From JAPEKQ01 sp964516845 (GTDB lineage Bacteria > Joyebacterota > Joyebacteria > Joyebacterales > Joyebacteraceae): DNA of 30,483 nt. The stretch's first letter is position 1. Each line of letters opens with the position of its first letter. Below are positions 18,199 through 25,983 of the stretch, piece by piece. Location: contig CAZEXP010000026.1 of NCBI GenBank assembly GCA_964516845.1, positions 1-30,483 on the forward strand, in the 5' to 3' direction. Position numbers and translations under genes: made by a program. A model generated the notes under the pieces. The model was not told where the DNA came from, searched no databases, and worked only from the letters and a program-made list of their open reading frames with translations.

Positions 18199-20043
18199 CT
18201 AGAAGTAGAGGTCCCGGAAGTCGTCGATCTTCGCCTTGTCCTTGAGCCCCTCGAGCCACGCGGCGAACAGCTCGATGCGCTCGTTCTGCAGCATCTCCGC
18301 TCGAAGCTGCTCGCGCTCGGCGGCGAACTGCTGCTGGTCGGCGGCGACGTGCTCCTCTGAGCGCACAACGTAGTAGCGCTGCGGGTTGTTGGTCGTGAAT
18401 GCTCCGCTCGTCTCCCCGACACGGAGCCCGAAGCTGATACCGAAGAACTCGCTTGCGCGGCCGATGCCCGGAACGTAGTCACGGCGGGAGAAGAGGTCGG
18501 TTGTACGAACGGTGAAGCCGGCGGTCGTGGCGGCCGTCTCGAGCGGCTGCCCGGACGCGACGGCGGCGGCCACATCATCGGCCTTCGCCGCGGCGGCGTC
18601 CGTCTGACGCTGCTCGATGAGCGCGAGCATGGCAGGGTGCTGGAGCGCAGGATCGGCAAGCCCTTCGGCCAGGTTGTCGTACGTCGGGAGCCTGTTCTTG
18701 TTGCGTGCCCCAAGCTCGAGGACGTAGAAGCCGTCGGTGGTCTCGTACGGACCGAAGATGTCGCCGATCTCACCCTCGAAAGCGGCACGGACGAGCGGAC
18801 GTGCGTTGCCGATGCGCGGGATGAATGCGTCCCGGGCGAACGGACCGGTCGATTCGACGGTGGCGTCGATCGCGGCGGCGGCCTCGCCGAGAGAACCCTC
18901 GTTGGCCGCGTCGCGCAGCGCGAGTGCCGTCTCTTCGATGTCCGCCAGCGTCTCTTCGCTCGGCATCACGCGGATGAGGATGTGGCTCGCCTTGACTTCC
19001 TTCGCGTCGCCGCTACCTCGCGTGTCATCCACCATGATGATGTGATACCCGAACTGGGTCCGGAACGGATCGCTCACTTCGCCGGGCCTGAGGCCGAAGG
19101 CAACATCGGTGAACTCGGCGACCATTCTGGTCCGGTCGAACCATCCGAGGTCCCCACCGCTTTCGCGGGAGCCAGGGTCCTCGGTGTACATCGCCGCGAG
19201 CTCGCCGAAGTCCTCACCGTGACGGACGGCATCGGCGATGTCCATCAGCCGCACGCGGGCGTCCTCCTCATCGAGGTCGGTCGGGGCCTTGGAGAACATC
19301 ACGAAGTTCAGGACCGCGGTAGCCGGTTCCTCATACTCCGCCCGGTGAAGGCTGAAGTACGCCCGGGCCTCGTCCTCGGTCGGTGTGAATCCCTGGAAAC
19401 CGAGTGCGCGGGGGTCGAGCATTGCGTAGGTCACACGCACCTTCTCGTTCCGCGCGTTGAACTCGGTCCAGATCTCGTTGTCCGTGACGAAAGCGCCGGC
19501 GGTGACCTCCTGCTGGAGCATCTGGCGGCGGAGCGACTCACGGTACATCTGCGCGATGCCTTCCCAACGGTCGGGATGGAGCTGGATCTCGCGATGATAC
19601 TCGTCGAAGTCGAATCTGCCGTCCTCGGTCTGGAAAGCGGGGGAGCGGTAGACATACTCGGGCGGGTTGTTCCAGAGCAGGTCGAACACCTGCTGATTGG
19701 TCACGTCGATGCCCAGCCGGTCGAGTTCGTTGTTGATGAGAACGTCGGCGAGCAGCGAATTCCACGTCTCCTCGCGGAGTGCCTCCGCGGTCGAATCCGT
19801 GATCTCGGTTCCGCCCGTGCGCTCGGCATACTGAGCGGCGCGCTGACGGTAGGCGTCAGCGAAGTCCTGATAGCGGATCTGGGTGTCGTCGACGCGGCCG
19901 ATCATCCCGCGCTCGGGACCGCGAGTCTCGCCCCTCATCTGCTTGAAGAGAGCCGTGAACCCCTGACTGCCGAACCAGAGCACGATTCCGACGACCACGA
20001 CCCAGAGAATGTACTTGCTGTTCTGACGAAGTGCCTGAAGCAT
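18199..20043 (-). CDS. PpiD/SurA-like periplasmic foldase (peptidyl-prolyl isomerase)
   Basis: 614 aa, the length of PpiD. The start ATG at 20043 has GGGAGG 9 nt upstream. MLQALRQNSKYILWVVVVG ... gives a single N-terminal TM anchor (about 11-30), then a SurA-N-like helical chaperone region (about 48-240). Parvulin elements follow: FGELAAMYTEDPGSRESGGD, LGWF (296-302) and FGYHIIMV (331-338), then a second, poorer parvulin copy that begins ASHILI (352-357), then a long C-terminal region. PpiD assists folding of secreted and outer-membrane proteins at the periplasmic face of the inner membrane. The first parvulin copy lacks the usual leading ASHIL (it reads VLNFVMF), so catalysis may be lost. 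It is convergent with the operon on the plus strand and divergent from the EF-G paralogue. Confidence 0.85.
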   Translation of the reverse strand: MLQALRQNSKYILWVVVVGIVLWFGSQGFTALFKQMRGETRGPERGMIGRVDDTQIRYQDFADAYRQRAAQYAERTGGTEITDSTAEALREETWNSLLADVLINNELDRLGIDVTNQQVFDLLWNNPPEYVYRSPAFQTEDGRFDFDEYHREIQLHPDRWEGIAQMYRESLRRQMLQQEVTAGAFVTDNEIWTEFNARNEKVRVTYAMLDPRALGFQGFTPTEDEARAYFSLHRAEYEEPATAVLNFVMFSKAPTDLDEEDARVRLMDIADAVRHGEDFGELAAMYTEDPGSRESGGDLGWFDRTRMVAEFTDVAFGLRPGEVSDPFRTQFGYHIIMVDDTRGSGDAKEVKASHILIRVMPSEETLADIEETALALRDAANEGSLGEAAAAIDATVESTGPFARDAFIPRIGNARPLVRAAFEGEIGDIFGPYETTDGFYVLELGARNKNRLPTYDNLAEGLADPALQHPAMLALIEQRQTDAAAAKADDVAAAVASGQPLETAATTAGFTVRTTDLFSRRDYVPGIGRASEFFGISFGLRVGETSGAFTTNNPQRYYVVRSEEHVAADQQQFAAEREQLRAEMLQNERIELFAAWLEGLKDKAKIDDFRDLYF

Positions 20044-20155
20044 CGCCTCGTGCCTCCCGTAGATACCCTCGGTAGTTTCTCAGTATGGATTGCCACAATT
20101 GGACGAGAATAGCACGGGGAGGGCGCCATGACAAGGTCAATGTCGGAGTTTCGGG

Positions 20156-20184
20156 TTGACGAAACGCCCATGGCTTGGTATCTT
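20156..20184 (+). promoter_or_regulatory. Candidate sigma70-type promoter for the EF-G paralogue
   Basis: TTGACG (20156-20161), a 17-nt spacer and TATCTT (20179-20184), 68 nt before ATG 20253. A second TATACT at 20196-20201 lacks a good -35. It sits in the divergent region shared with the foldase gene. Confidence 0.5.
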
Positions 20185-20252
20185 CTATCGTTTGATATAC
20201 TCCCGAAGATATCACCAGCAACAACGTGGGGCAGACCCCGGAAGGACGAGCC

Positions 20253-22334
20253 ATGAAGTCTCCGTCTCCCAACAAGATCAGGAACATAGCGCTCGTCGCG
20301 CACGGCGACGCAGGCAAGACGAGTCTGGCGGAAGCGATGCTTCTCGCGGGCAAGGCCATCCAGCGGATGGGCAAGGTTGACGATGGATCCAGCGCGCTCG
20401 ACTACGCCGAGAACGAGAAGAAGCGCGGGATCACGATTAACCTTGGGCTAGGCAATTTCAAGTGGATGGACACGAAGGTCAATCTGCTCGACTGCCCGGG
20501 CTACGCGGATTTCTACGGCGATGTGAAGGCGGGCATCGCGGTCGCCGACGGCGCGGTCCTGCTCGTGGCGGCCCCGGCAGGCGTCGAGGTCGGAACTGAG
20601 CTGGTCTGGCAGTTCCTCGATCGGCTGTCCCGTCCGCGCGTCATCGTCGTCAACAAGATGGACAAGGAGCACGCCGACTACGGCAAGTGCCTCAAGGACT
20701 GCCAGGAGGCGCTGGGTGCGCGTACCGCGCCCGTGACGATCCCGATCGGCTCCGCGGACTCCTTCAAGGGCATCGTCAACCTCATCGATGAGAAGGCCTA
20801 CATCTATGACGGTCCCGGGAAGTTCAGGAAGGAAGACATCCCGGCCGATATGGCCGACGAGGTCGCGGACCTGCGGATGCAGCTGATCGAGGCCGCAGCC
20901 GAGAGCGATGAGGCGCTGATGGAGAAGTTCTTCAGTGAGGAGACCCTCTCGAAGGAGGAGATCCTCAGGGGGCTGAAGGCCGGTGTGGCGGCAGCGACCA
21001 TCGTCCCGGCGCTGGCGGCCGCCGCGACCAAGGGTGTCGGCGTGGAGCCGCTTCTCGACCTGATCGTGGGTGTGATGCCGTCCCCGGCGGACACGCCGGA
21101 CGCGGTCGGAATGAAGCCGAGGAGCGAGGATCAGATCACGCGCTCCTGCGACTCGAACGGTCCGTTCGCGGCGCTCGTCTTCAAGACGGTCGCCGAACAG
21201 CACGTCGGCGAGCTTTCGTACTTCAAGGTCTACTCGGGCTCAGCGAGCTCCGGCACCGAGGTGCTCAACGCCAACAATGACCATAGCGAGCGGATGGGGA
21301 CCGTCTACGCGATGGTCGGCCGCGAGCGCAACGAGATGGAGTCCGTGGACGCCGGTGACATCGGCGCGGTCGTCAAACTCAAGACGACGCACACGAACGA
21401 CACGCTCTGTGTGAAGAGCGATCCGATCATCCTCCGTCCGATCGAGTTCCCGCAGGCAGTGCTCTCGGCCGCCGTCAAGGCGAAGTCGAGCGGCGACGAG
21501 GACAAGGTCAGCGCAGGACTTCAGAAGCTCCACGACGAGGACCCGACGTTCAGCGTCGTCTTCGACTCGAACCTCAAGCAGACGATCATCTCGGGACTCG
21601 GCAATCTCCACCTCGACGTCATGGTGGACAAGCTCAAGGAGAAGTACGGCGTTGAGGTTGACCGGGAGAAGCCGAAGATCGCGTTTCGGGAGACCATCAG
21701 GAAGACGGCGACGGCGGAAGGGAAGTACAAGAAGCAGAGCGGTGGGCGCGGGCAGTTTGGCGTCTGCTGGCTCCGTATCGAGCCGAACGAACGTGGCGCC
21801 GGGTTTGAGTTCCTCAACGAGGTCGTCGGTGGTTCGATCCCTTCGAAGTTCATTCCCGCCGTCGAGAAGGGCGTCCTCGAGCGGATGTCGAAGGGCGTCA
21901 TCGCCGGCTACCCGATGGTCGATGTGAGAGTGGCCGTGTACGACGGCAAGTACCATTCGGTCGACTCGAACGAGATGGCCTTCAAGATGGCCGGTTCGTT
22001 CGGTTTCAAGCTCGCCTCGGCCGAGGCCTCGGGAGTGTTGCTCGAGCCGATCCATCTCATTCGGATCGTCGTGCCCGACGAGTACCTCGGGGATGTGATG
22101 GGCGACATCTCCTCCCGTCGCGGGAAGATCCGCGAGACCGGGCAGGAGGGGCGCAACCAGGTCGTGACCGCTCTGGTGCCGCTTTCTGAACTCTACATGT
22201 ACTCCACGAATCTACGATCTATCACGCAGGGGCGTGGCCACTTCGAGATGGAGTTCTCTCACTACGAGGAGACTCCGCCGGACGTGCAGGCGAAGATCGT
22301 CGCCGAGTCCGAGCTCGAGGAAGACGAGGAGTAG
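20253..22334 (+). CDS. Elongation factor G paralogue (EF-G-like translational GTPase)
   Basis: 693 aa from ATG 20253, chosen because GGAAGGA (20240-20246) lies 6 nt upstream; an in-frame GTG at 20226 adds nine residues but has no such site. G1 is AHGDAGKTSL, the switch I end is KKRGITIN, G3 is DCPGYADFYGD and G4 is NKMD. These differ from standard EF-G (AHIDAGKTT, DTPGHVDFT) and fit the second EF-G-like group. Domain IV keeps GGRGQFG and the tip KYHSVDSNEMAFKMAGS with its His. Domain V ends RRGKIRETGQEGRNQ ... LRSITQGRGHFEMEFSHYEE, then an acidic tail. Likely roles are translocation or a specialised ribosome function; which one is not readable. It is first in the yebC-ruv-que run, 58 nt before yebC. 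Confidence 0.85.
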   Translation: MKSPSPNKIRNIALVAHGDAGKTSLAEAMLLAGKAIQRMGKVDDGSSALDYAENEKKRGITINLGLGNFKWMDTKVNLLDCPGYADFYGDVKAGIAVADGAVLLVAAPAGVEVGTELVWQFLDRLSRPRVIVVNKMDKEHADYGKCLKDCQEALGARTAPVTIPIGSADSFKGIVNLIDEKAYIYDGPGKFRKEDIPADMADEVADLRMQLIEAAAESDEALMEKFFSEETLSKEEILRGLKAGVAAATIVPALAAAATKGVGVEPLLDLIVGVMPSPADTPDAVGMKPRSEDQITRSCDSNGPFAALVFKTVAEQHVGELSYFKVYSGSASSGTEVLNANNDHSERMGTVYAMVGRERNEMESVDAGDIGAVVKLKTTHTNDTLCVKSDPIILRPIEFPQAVLSAAVKAKSSGDEDKVSAGLQKLHDEDPTFSVVFDSNLKQTIISGLGNLHLDVMVDKLKEKYGVEVDREKPKIAFRETIRKTATAEGKYKKQSGGRGQFGVCWLRIEPNERGAGFEFLNEVVGGSIPSKFIPAVEKGVLERMSKGVIAGYPMVDVRVAVYDGKYHSVDSNEMAFKMAGSFGFKLASAEASGVLLEPIHLIRIVVPDEYLGDVMGDISSRRGKIRETGQEGRNQVVTALVPLSELYMYSTNLRSITQGRGHFEMEFSHYEETPPDVQAKIVAESELEEDEE

Positions 22335-22392
22335 ATACTCCGCTGATGCGCCGGAAGGACGACGCCGACGTCGTCAAAGGGGAGGAAGCTAG

Positions 22393-23151
22393 GTGTCTGG
22401 ACATTCGAAATGGGCGTCCATCAAGCACAAGAAGGCCGCGACTGACGCGAAGCGCGGCAAGATCTTCAATAAGAACGCGAAGCTCATAGAGGTCGCCGCA
22501 CGCTCCGGTGGCCCGGATGTGAACATCAACGTCCGGCTTCGCGGTGCGGTGCAGGCGGCGCGCGATGCGAACATGCCCAACGACAAGATCGAACACGCCA
22601 TCAAGAAGGGCGCCGGTCTGATCGAGGGCGTGACGTATGAGGAAATCGTCTACGAGGCGTACGGTCCTGCCGGCGTGGCGATGATGATCGACTGCCTGAC
22701 CGACAACAAGAACCGGACGGTCGGCGAGATCCGCCACATTCTGCTGAAGAAGGACGGGCATCTCGGCGAGGGCGGAAGCGTCGCGTGGAACTTCACGCAG
22801 AAGGGCATCATCGCGATCCCGGCCGAGGGGCACGACGAGGACAGCCTGCTTGAAGTCGTGCTCGAGGCGGGTGCCGAGGACATCTCCAACGAGGGCGATA
22901 TCTTCGAGATCACGACCGATCCGAAGGACTTCCTGGCCGTGCTTGACGCGCTCGACAGTGCCGGCATCAAGGTGGAGAGTTCGCAGCTCACGCGCGTCCC
23001 CGGTTCGACCGCGAAGATCGAGGGCGAGGGGGAAGCGATGAAGGTCCTCAGCCTGATGGAGATCCTCGAGGATCACGAGGACATTCAGAACGTTTCAGCG
23101 AACTTCGAGATACCCGACGAGATCCTGGAGAAGCTCGGAAACGAGGAATAG
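22393..23151 (+). CDS. yebC: YebC/PmpR-family regulator or translation factor
   Basis: 252 aa from GTG 22393, behind GGGGAGGA. The start MSGHSKWASIKHKKAATDAK and segments RGKIFNKNAKLIEVAARSGG, MPNDKIEHAIKKGAG, YEAYGPAGVAMMIDCLTDNK, GGSVAWNFTQKG and the C-terminal YTPS-like region mark a full-length YebC/TACO1 protein. The family was annotated as a DNA-binding regulator; later work ties members to easing ribosome stalling at proline runs. Its place directly before ruvC-ruvA-ruvB (4 nt gap to ruvC) is a classic gene order. Confidence 0.95.
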   Translation: MSGHSKWASIKHKKAATDAKRGKIFNKNAKLIEVAARSGGPDVNINVRLRGAVQAARDANMPNDKIEHAIKKGAGLIEGVTYEEIVYEAYGPAGVAMMIDCLTDNKNRTVGEIRHILLKKDGHLGEGGSVAWNFTQKGIIAIPAEGHDEDSLLEVVLEAGAEDISNEGDIFEITTDPKDFLAVLDALDSAGIKVESSQLTRVPGSTAKIEGEGEAMKVLSLMEILEDHEDIQNVSANFEIPDEILEKLGNEE

Positions 23152-23155
23152 CCCT

Positions 23156-23665
23156 GTGGCCGGGAAGGTGGTCGTCCTGGGGATCGACCCCGGAAGCATC
23201 ATCACCGGATTCGGCATCGTGGAGACCGACGGGTCGTCGTCCCGCGTCATTGCGTGGGACTCCGTCAAGACATCATCCCGCACCCCGCTGCACGCGCGGC
23301 TTGCCGCCATCTACCAGGCTGTCGTCGAACAGATCAGTTCACACCGGCCCGACGTCGTCGCGGTCGAGAGTGTCTTCCAATCCAAGAACGTCAGATCGGC
23401 GCTCATGCTCGGTCACGCGCGGGGAGTCATCCTGCTGGCGGCGGCGCAAAGCGGCGCCGAGATCCACGAGTACGCGCCGCGCGAGGTGAAGCAGTCGGTC
23501 GTCGGCATCGGCTCGGCTTCGAAGGCGCAGGTCGCATCGATGGTGCGTCGTCTGCTTGACATAGGAGACGTCGAACTCGGCGAGGACGAATCCGACGCTC
23601 TGGGCGTTGCGCTCTGCTACGCGCACCGGATGCGCTCGAACGTTCTTGAGGAGAGCGGCAGGTAG
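23156..23665 (+). CDS. ruvC: Holliday junction resolvase RuvC
   Basis: 169 aa from GTG 23156. This is the endonuclease that cuts Holliday junctions pulled by RuvAB. Catalytic acids appear in VLGIDPGSIITGFG (Asp), VVAVESVFQSKNVRSALMLG (Glu) and GEDESDALGVALCYAH (Asp pair). EYAPREVKQSVVGIGSASKA matches the DNA-contact region. It begins 4 nt after yebC and leads into ruvA after 25 nt. Confidence 0.95.
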   Translation: MAGKVVVLGIDPGSIITGFGIVETDGSSSRVIAWDSVKTSSRTPLHARLAAIYQAVVEQISSHRPDVVAVESVFQSKNVRSALMLGHARGVILLAAAQSGAEIHEYAPREVKQSVVGIGSASKAQVASMVRRLLDIGDVELGEDESDALGVALCYAHRMRSNVLEESGR

Positions 23666-23690
23666 CCGCCCGGTTGCGGAGGAGCGACAG

Positions 23691-24278
23691 ATGATCGCGG
23701 AACTCTCGGGCAAACTCATCAGGAAGAATCCCTCCGGAATCGTCGTCGACGTCGGCGGCGTCGGCTTCCGTTTGCTCGTGCCGCTCTCGACGTACCGGTC
23801 GCTCGTCGATGAAGGAGAGAACGTGCACCTCTTCACGCATCTGAACGTGCGTGAGGACGCGCTCGATCTTTTCGGATTCGCCACGGCGGCGGAACGGACC
23901 ATCTTTACCGAGCTGATCTCCGTCAGCGGGATCGGCCCGAAGCTCGGGCTGGCGGTCCTGTCCGGCCTCTCGCTCGACGTGTTCCACGAGGCCGTCATCC
24001 AGGAGGACGTTGCGCTTCTGACCTCGATCAAGGGGGTCGGGAAGAAGACCGCGCAGCGGCTCGTCGTCGAGCTCAAGGAGAAGCTTTCCGGGATGGACGT
24101 TTCATCGATCGGCGGAGCAGGGGACGAGCAGCGTGAGGAGATGGGCGATGCCGTTCGGGCGCTGGTCTCGCTCGGCATCCCGCAGGCGTCGGCCCGCGAG
24201 GCCGTGCTGGCCGTTCGCAGGGAGTGCGGCGAGAACCTCTCGATCGAGGACCTGATCAAGCGGGCCCTGAGGAAGTAG
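23691..24278 (+). CDS. ruvA: Holliday junction branch migration protein RuvA
   Basis: 195 aa from ATG 23691, where GGAGGAG sits just upstream; the open frame continues into ruvC but the family starts MIAELSGKLIRK. The OB domain is followed by helix-hairpin-helix motifs (SVSGIGPKLGLAVLSGL, TSIKGVGKKTAQRLVVELKE) and the C-terminal domain III (AVRALVSLGIPQASAREAVL) that contacts RuvB. It forms the tetramer that holds the junction. Confidence 0.95.
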   Translation: MIAELSGKLIRKNPSGIVVDVGGVGFRLLVPLSTYRSLVDEGENVHLFTHLNVREDALDLFGFATAAERTIFTELISVSGIGPKLGLAVLSGLSLDVFHEAVIQEDVALLTSIKGVGKKTAQRLVVELKEKLSGMDVSSIGGAGDEQREEMGDAVRALVSLGIPQASAREAVLAVRRECGENLSIEDLIKRALRK

Positions 24279-24316
24279 CGCAGACGGCGGACGGCCTGAG
24301 CGACGGAGTGATGACG

Positions 24317-25339
24317 ATGCCAGAGACCCGCGTGACGACTCCCAGCCTGTCCAACGACGACGTTCGCTTTGAGATGCGGCTCAGGCCGCCATCCTTCAGC
24401 GAGTTCGTCGGCCAGGACACGCTCAAGGCGAATCTGAGCGTCTTCATCGAGGCCGCGAGGAAGCGGGACGAGCCGCTGGACCACTGTCTCTTCTACGGTC
24501 CGCCGGGCCTTGGCAAGACGACACTCGCGCACATCATCGCGCACGAGATGGGCACGAAGCTCGTGACGACCTCAGGACCGGTCATCGAGCGACCGTATGA
24601 TCTCACCGGTGTGCTGACCAACCTCAAACGCGGCGACGTCCTGTTCGTCGATGAGATCCACCGTCTCTCGCATGTGGTGGAGGAGTATCTCTACCCGGCG
24701 ATGGAGGACTTCTGCGTCGACATCGTGCTCGACAAGGGACCCTCGGCCCGAAGTGTGAAGCTCAACCTCGAACACTTCACGCTGGTCGGCGCCACGACGC
24801 GGGCCGGGCTTCTGACCTCGCCTCTGAGGTCGCGGTTCGGCGTCGCGCAGCGGCTGAACTACTACGTGGCCGAGGAACTCGCGAGGATCGTCGACCGGTC
24901 GGCTGGCATCCTGGGTGTCCCGATCGACGCGGAGGGCGCGCTCGAGATCGCGCGGCGCTCGCGAGGGACGCCGCGGATCGCGAACCGGTTGCTGCGGCGC
25001 ATCCGTGACTTCGCCGAGGTCATTGCCGACGGCCGGATCACGGCCGACGTGGCGCACGAGTCACTTCTCCGGCTTGAGGTCGACGAGGCCGGTCTTGACG
25101 AGATGGACCGGCGGATCATGGAAGCCGTCATCCGCAAGTTCGACGGCGGCCCGGTCGGCGTGAAGAGCCTGGCCGTCGCGGTGGGTGAGGAAGCGGACAC
25201 GATAGAAGAGATCTACGAGCCCTTCCTGATCCAGCAGGGCCTGCTCAAGCGCACGTCGCGCGGGCGTGAAGCGACGGCGGCCGCGTATGCGTACTTCAAT
25301 ATCAGCACCAGCGACGGAGAACAGGGGAAGCTCTTGTAG
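24317..25339 (+). CDS. ruvB: Holliday junction branch migration ATPase RuvB
   Basis: 340 aa from ATG 24317, preferred over ATG 24311 because GGAG (24305-24308) then lies 8 nt away. AAA+ motor: LRPPSFSEFVGQDTLKANL, Walker A FYGPPGLGKTTLA, Walker B LFVDEIHRLSHVVEEYLYPA, sensor 1 TLVGATTRAG, arginine finger region SPLRSRFGVAQRLNYY, and a winged-helix C-terminus (PVGVKSLAVAVGEEADTIEE ... FLIQQGLLKRTSRGREAT). It drives branch migration with RuvA. A structured 98-nt spacer follows before queH. Confidence 0.96.
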   Translation: MPETRVTTPSLSNDDVRFEMRLRPPSFSEFVGQDTLKANLSVFIEAARKRDEPLDHCLFYGPPGLGKTTLAHIIAHEMGTKLVTTSGPVIERPYDLTGVLTNLKRGDVLFVDEIHRLSHVVEEYLYPAMEDFCVDIVLDKGPSARSVKLNLEHFTLVGATTRAGLLTSPLRSRFGVAQRLNYYVAEELARIVDRSAGILGVPIDAEGALEIARRSRGTPRIANRLLRRIRDFAEVIADGRITADVAHESLLRLEVDEAGLDEMDRRIMEAVIRKFDGGPVGVKSLAVAVGEEADTIEEIYEPFLIQQGLLKRTSRGREATAAAYAYFNISTSDGEQGKLL

Positions 25340-25344
25340 GCGCC

Positions 25345-25421
25345 CCGGGGCTCCCCCTGGCGCTCAGGGCGACAAGCAGCCGCCTTCGGCGGCGTCGCAT
25401 TCGCGCCCGAGGGAGCCCCGG
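25345..25421 (+). other. 77-nt structured RNA/DNA element between ruvB and queH
   Basis: Left arm 25345-25363 and right arm 25403-25421 pair over 11 bp (ccggggctccc with gggagccccgg), then 1 and 5 bp around two mismatches. Inside lies a second perfect 6-bp hairpin (gccgcc-ttc-ggcggc, 25379-25393). No T tract follows. The only SD-like GGAG (25420-25423), 14 nt before the queH ATG, starts in the last two bases of the right arm. It could be an attenuator, a translational control hairpin or a palindromic repeat unit. Confidence 0.6.
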
Positions 25422-25437
25422 AGCACCCTCAACAACT

Positions 25438-25983
25438 ATGCGTGTACTCCTTCACATCTGCTGCGGCCCTTGTGCCATCGTGCCGATCCGGTCGCTTCGG
25501 GACGAGGGTCACACCGTTGAGGCAGCCTTCCTCAATCCGAACATCCATCCATATCAGGAGTACGAGAGACGCCTCGAGGCGGCCCGGGAGGTGACGGAGG
25601 CGTTCGACGTGCCGATCCCGTTCGTGGACGAGTACGGCCTGGTGCCGTTCCTGCGTGCCGTCGTCGGCAGCGAGAACGAACGCTGCGGGATCTGCTACGC
25701 GCTTCGGCTCGATCGAGCCGCCGAACTCGCGGCGGCCGGAGGATACGACGCCTTCACGACGACGATGCTCGTGAGCACCCAGCAGGACCACAACACGATC
25801 CTGAGCGCGGGGAAGGCGGCGGCAGCGGAACACGGTGTCGAGTTCCTCAGCCGCGACTGGCGGGACCGCGTCATGGAAGGCGTACGCGAGTCGAAGGCGA
25901 TGGGCCATTACAGACAGCAGTACTGCGGCTGTATCTACAGTGAGTGGGATCGCTACGGTCGGAAGCGGAGTGATGCGGCGTGA
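25438..25983 (+). CDS. queH: Epoxyqueuosine reductase QueH
   Basis: 181 aa. It reduces epoxyqueuosine to queuosine in tRNA, the last step, replacing the cobalamin-dependent QueG. Family motifs: LLHICCGPCAIVPI (C8, C9, C12), FLNPNIHPYQEYERRLEAAR, NERCGICYALRLDRAAELA, TTTMLVSTQQDHNTI and YRQQYCGCIYSEWDR. The cysteines bind an Fe-S cluster and nearby metal. Unlike most genes here it has no good SD; GGAG at 14 nt partly overlaps a hairpin. Its stop overlaps queA by 4 nt (GTGA). Confidence 0.93.
   Translation: MRVLLHICCGPCAIVPIRSLRDEGHTVEAAFLNPNIHPYQEYERRLEAAREVTEAFDVPIPFVDEYGLVPFLRAVVGSENERCGICYALRLDRAAELAAAGGYDAFTTTMLVSTQQDHNTILSAGKAAAAEHGVEFLSRDWRDRVMEGVRESKAMGHYRQQYCGCIYSEWDRYGRKRSDAA

Noticed and set aside
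20226..20252. GTG at 20226 as start of the EF-G paralogue
   Set aside because: There is no suitable Shine-Dalgarno before it, whereas GGAAGGA is well placed for ATG 20253, which gives the usual short N-terminus before the P-loop.
25340..25437. preQ1 riboswitch before the queuosine genes
   Set aside because: No short H-type pseudoknot with an A-rich tail is visible; the structure is a long GC stem with a nested hairpin. QueH also acts late in the pathway, so it is not a typical preQ1 target.
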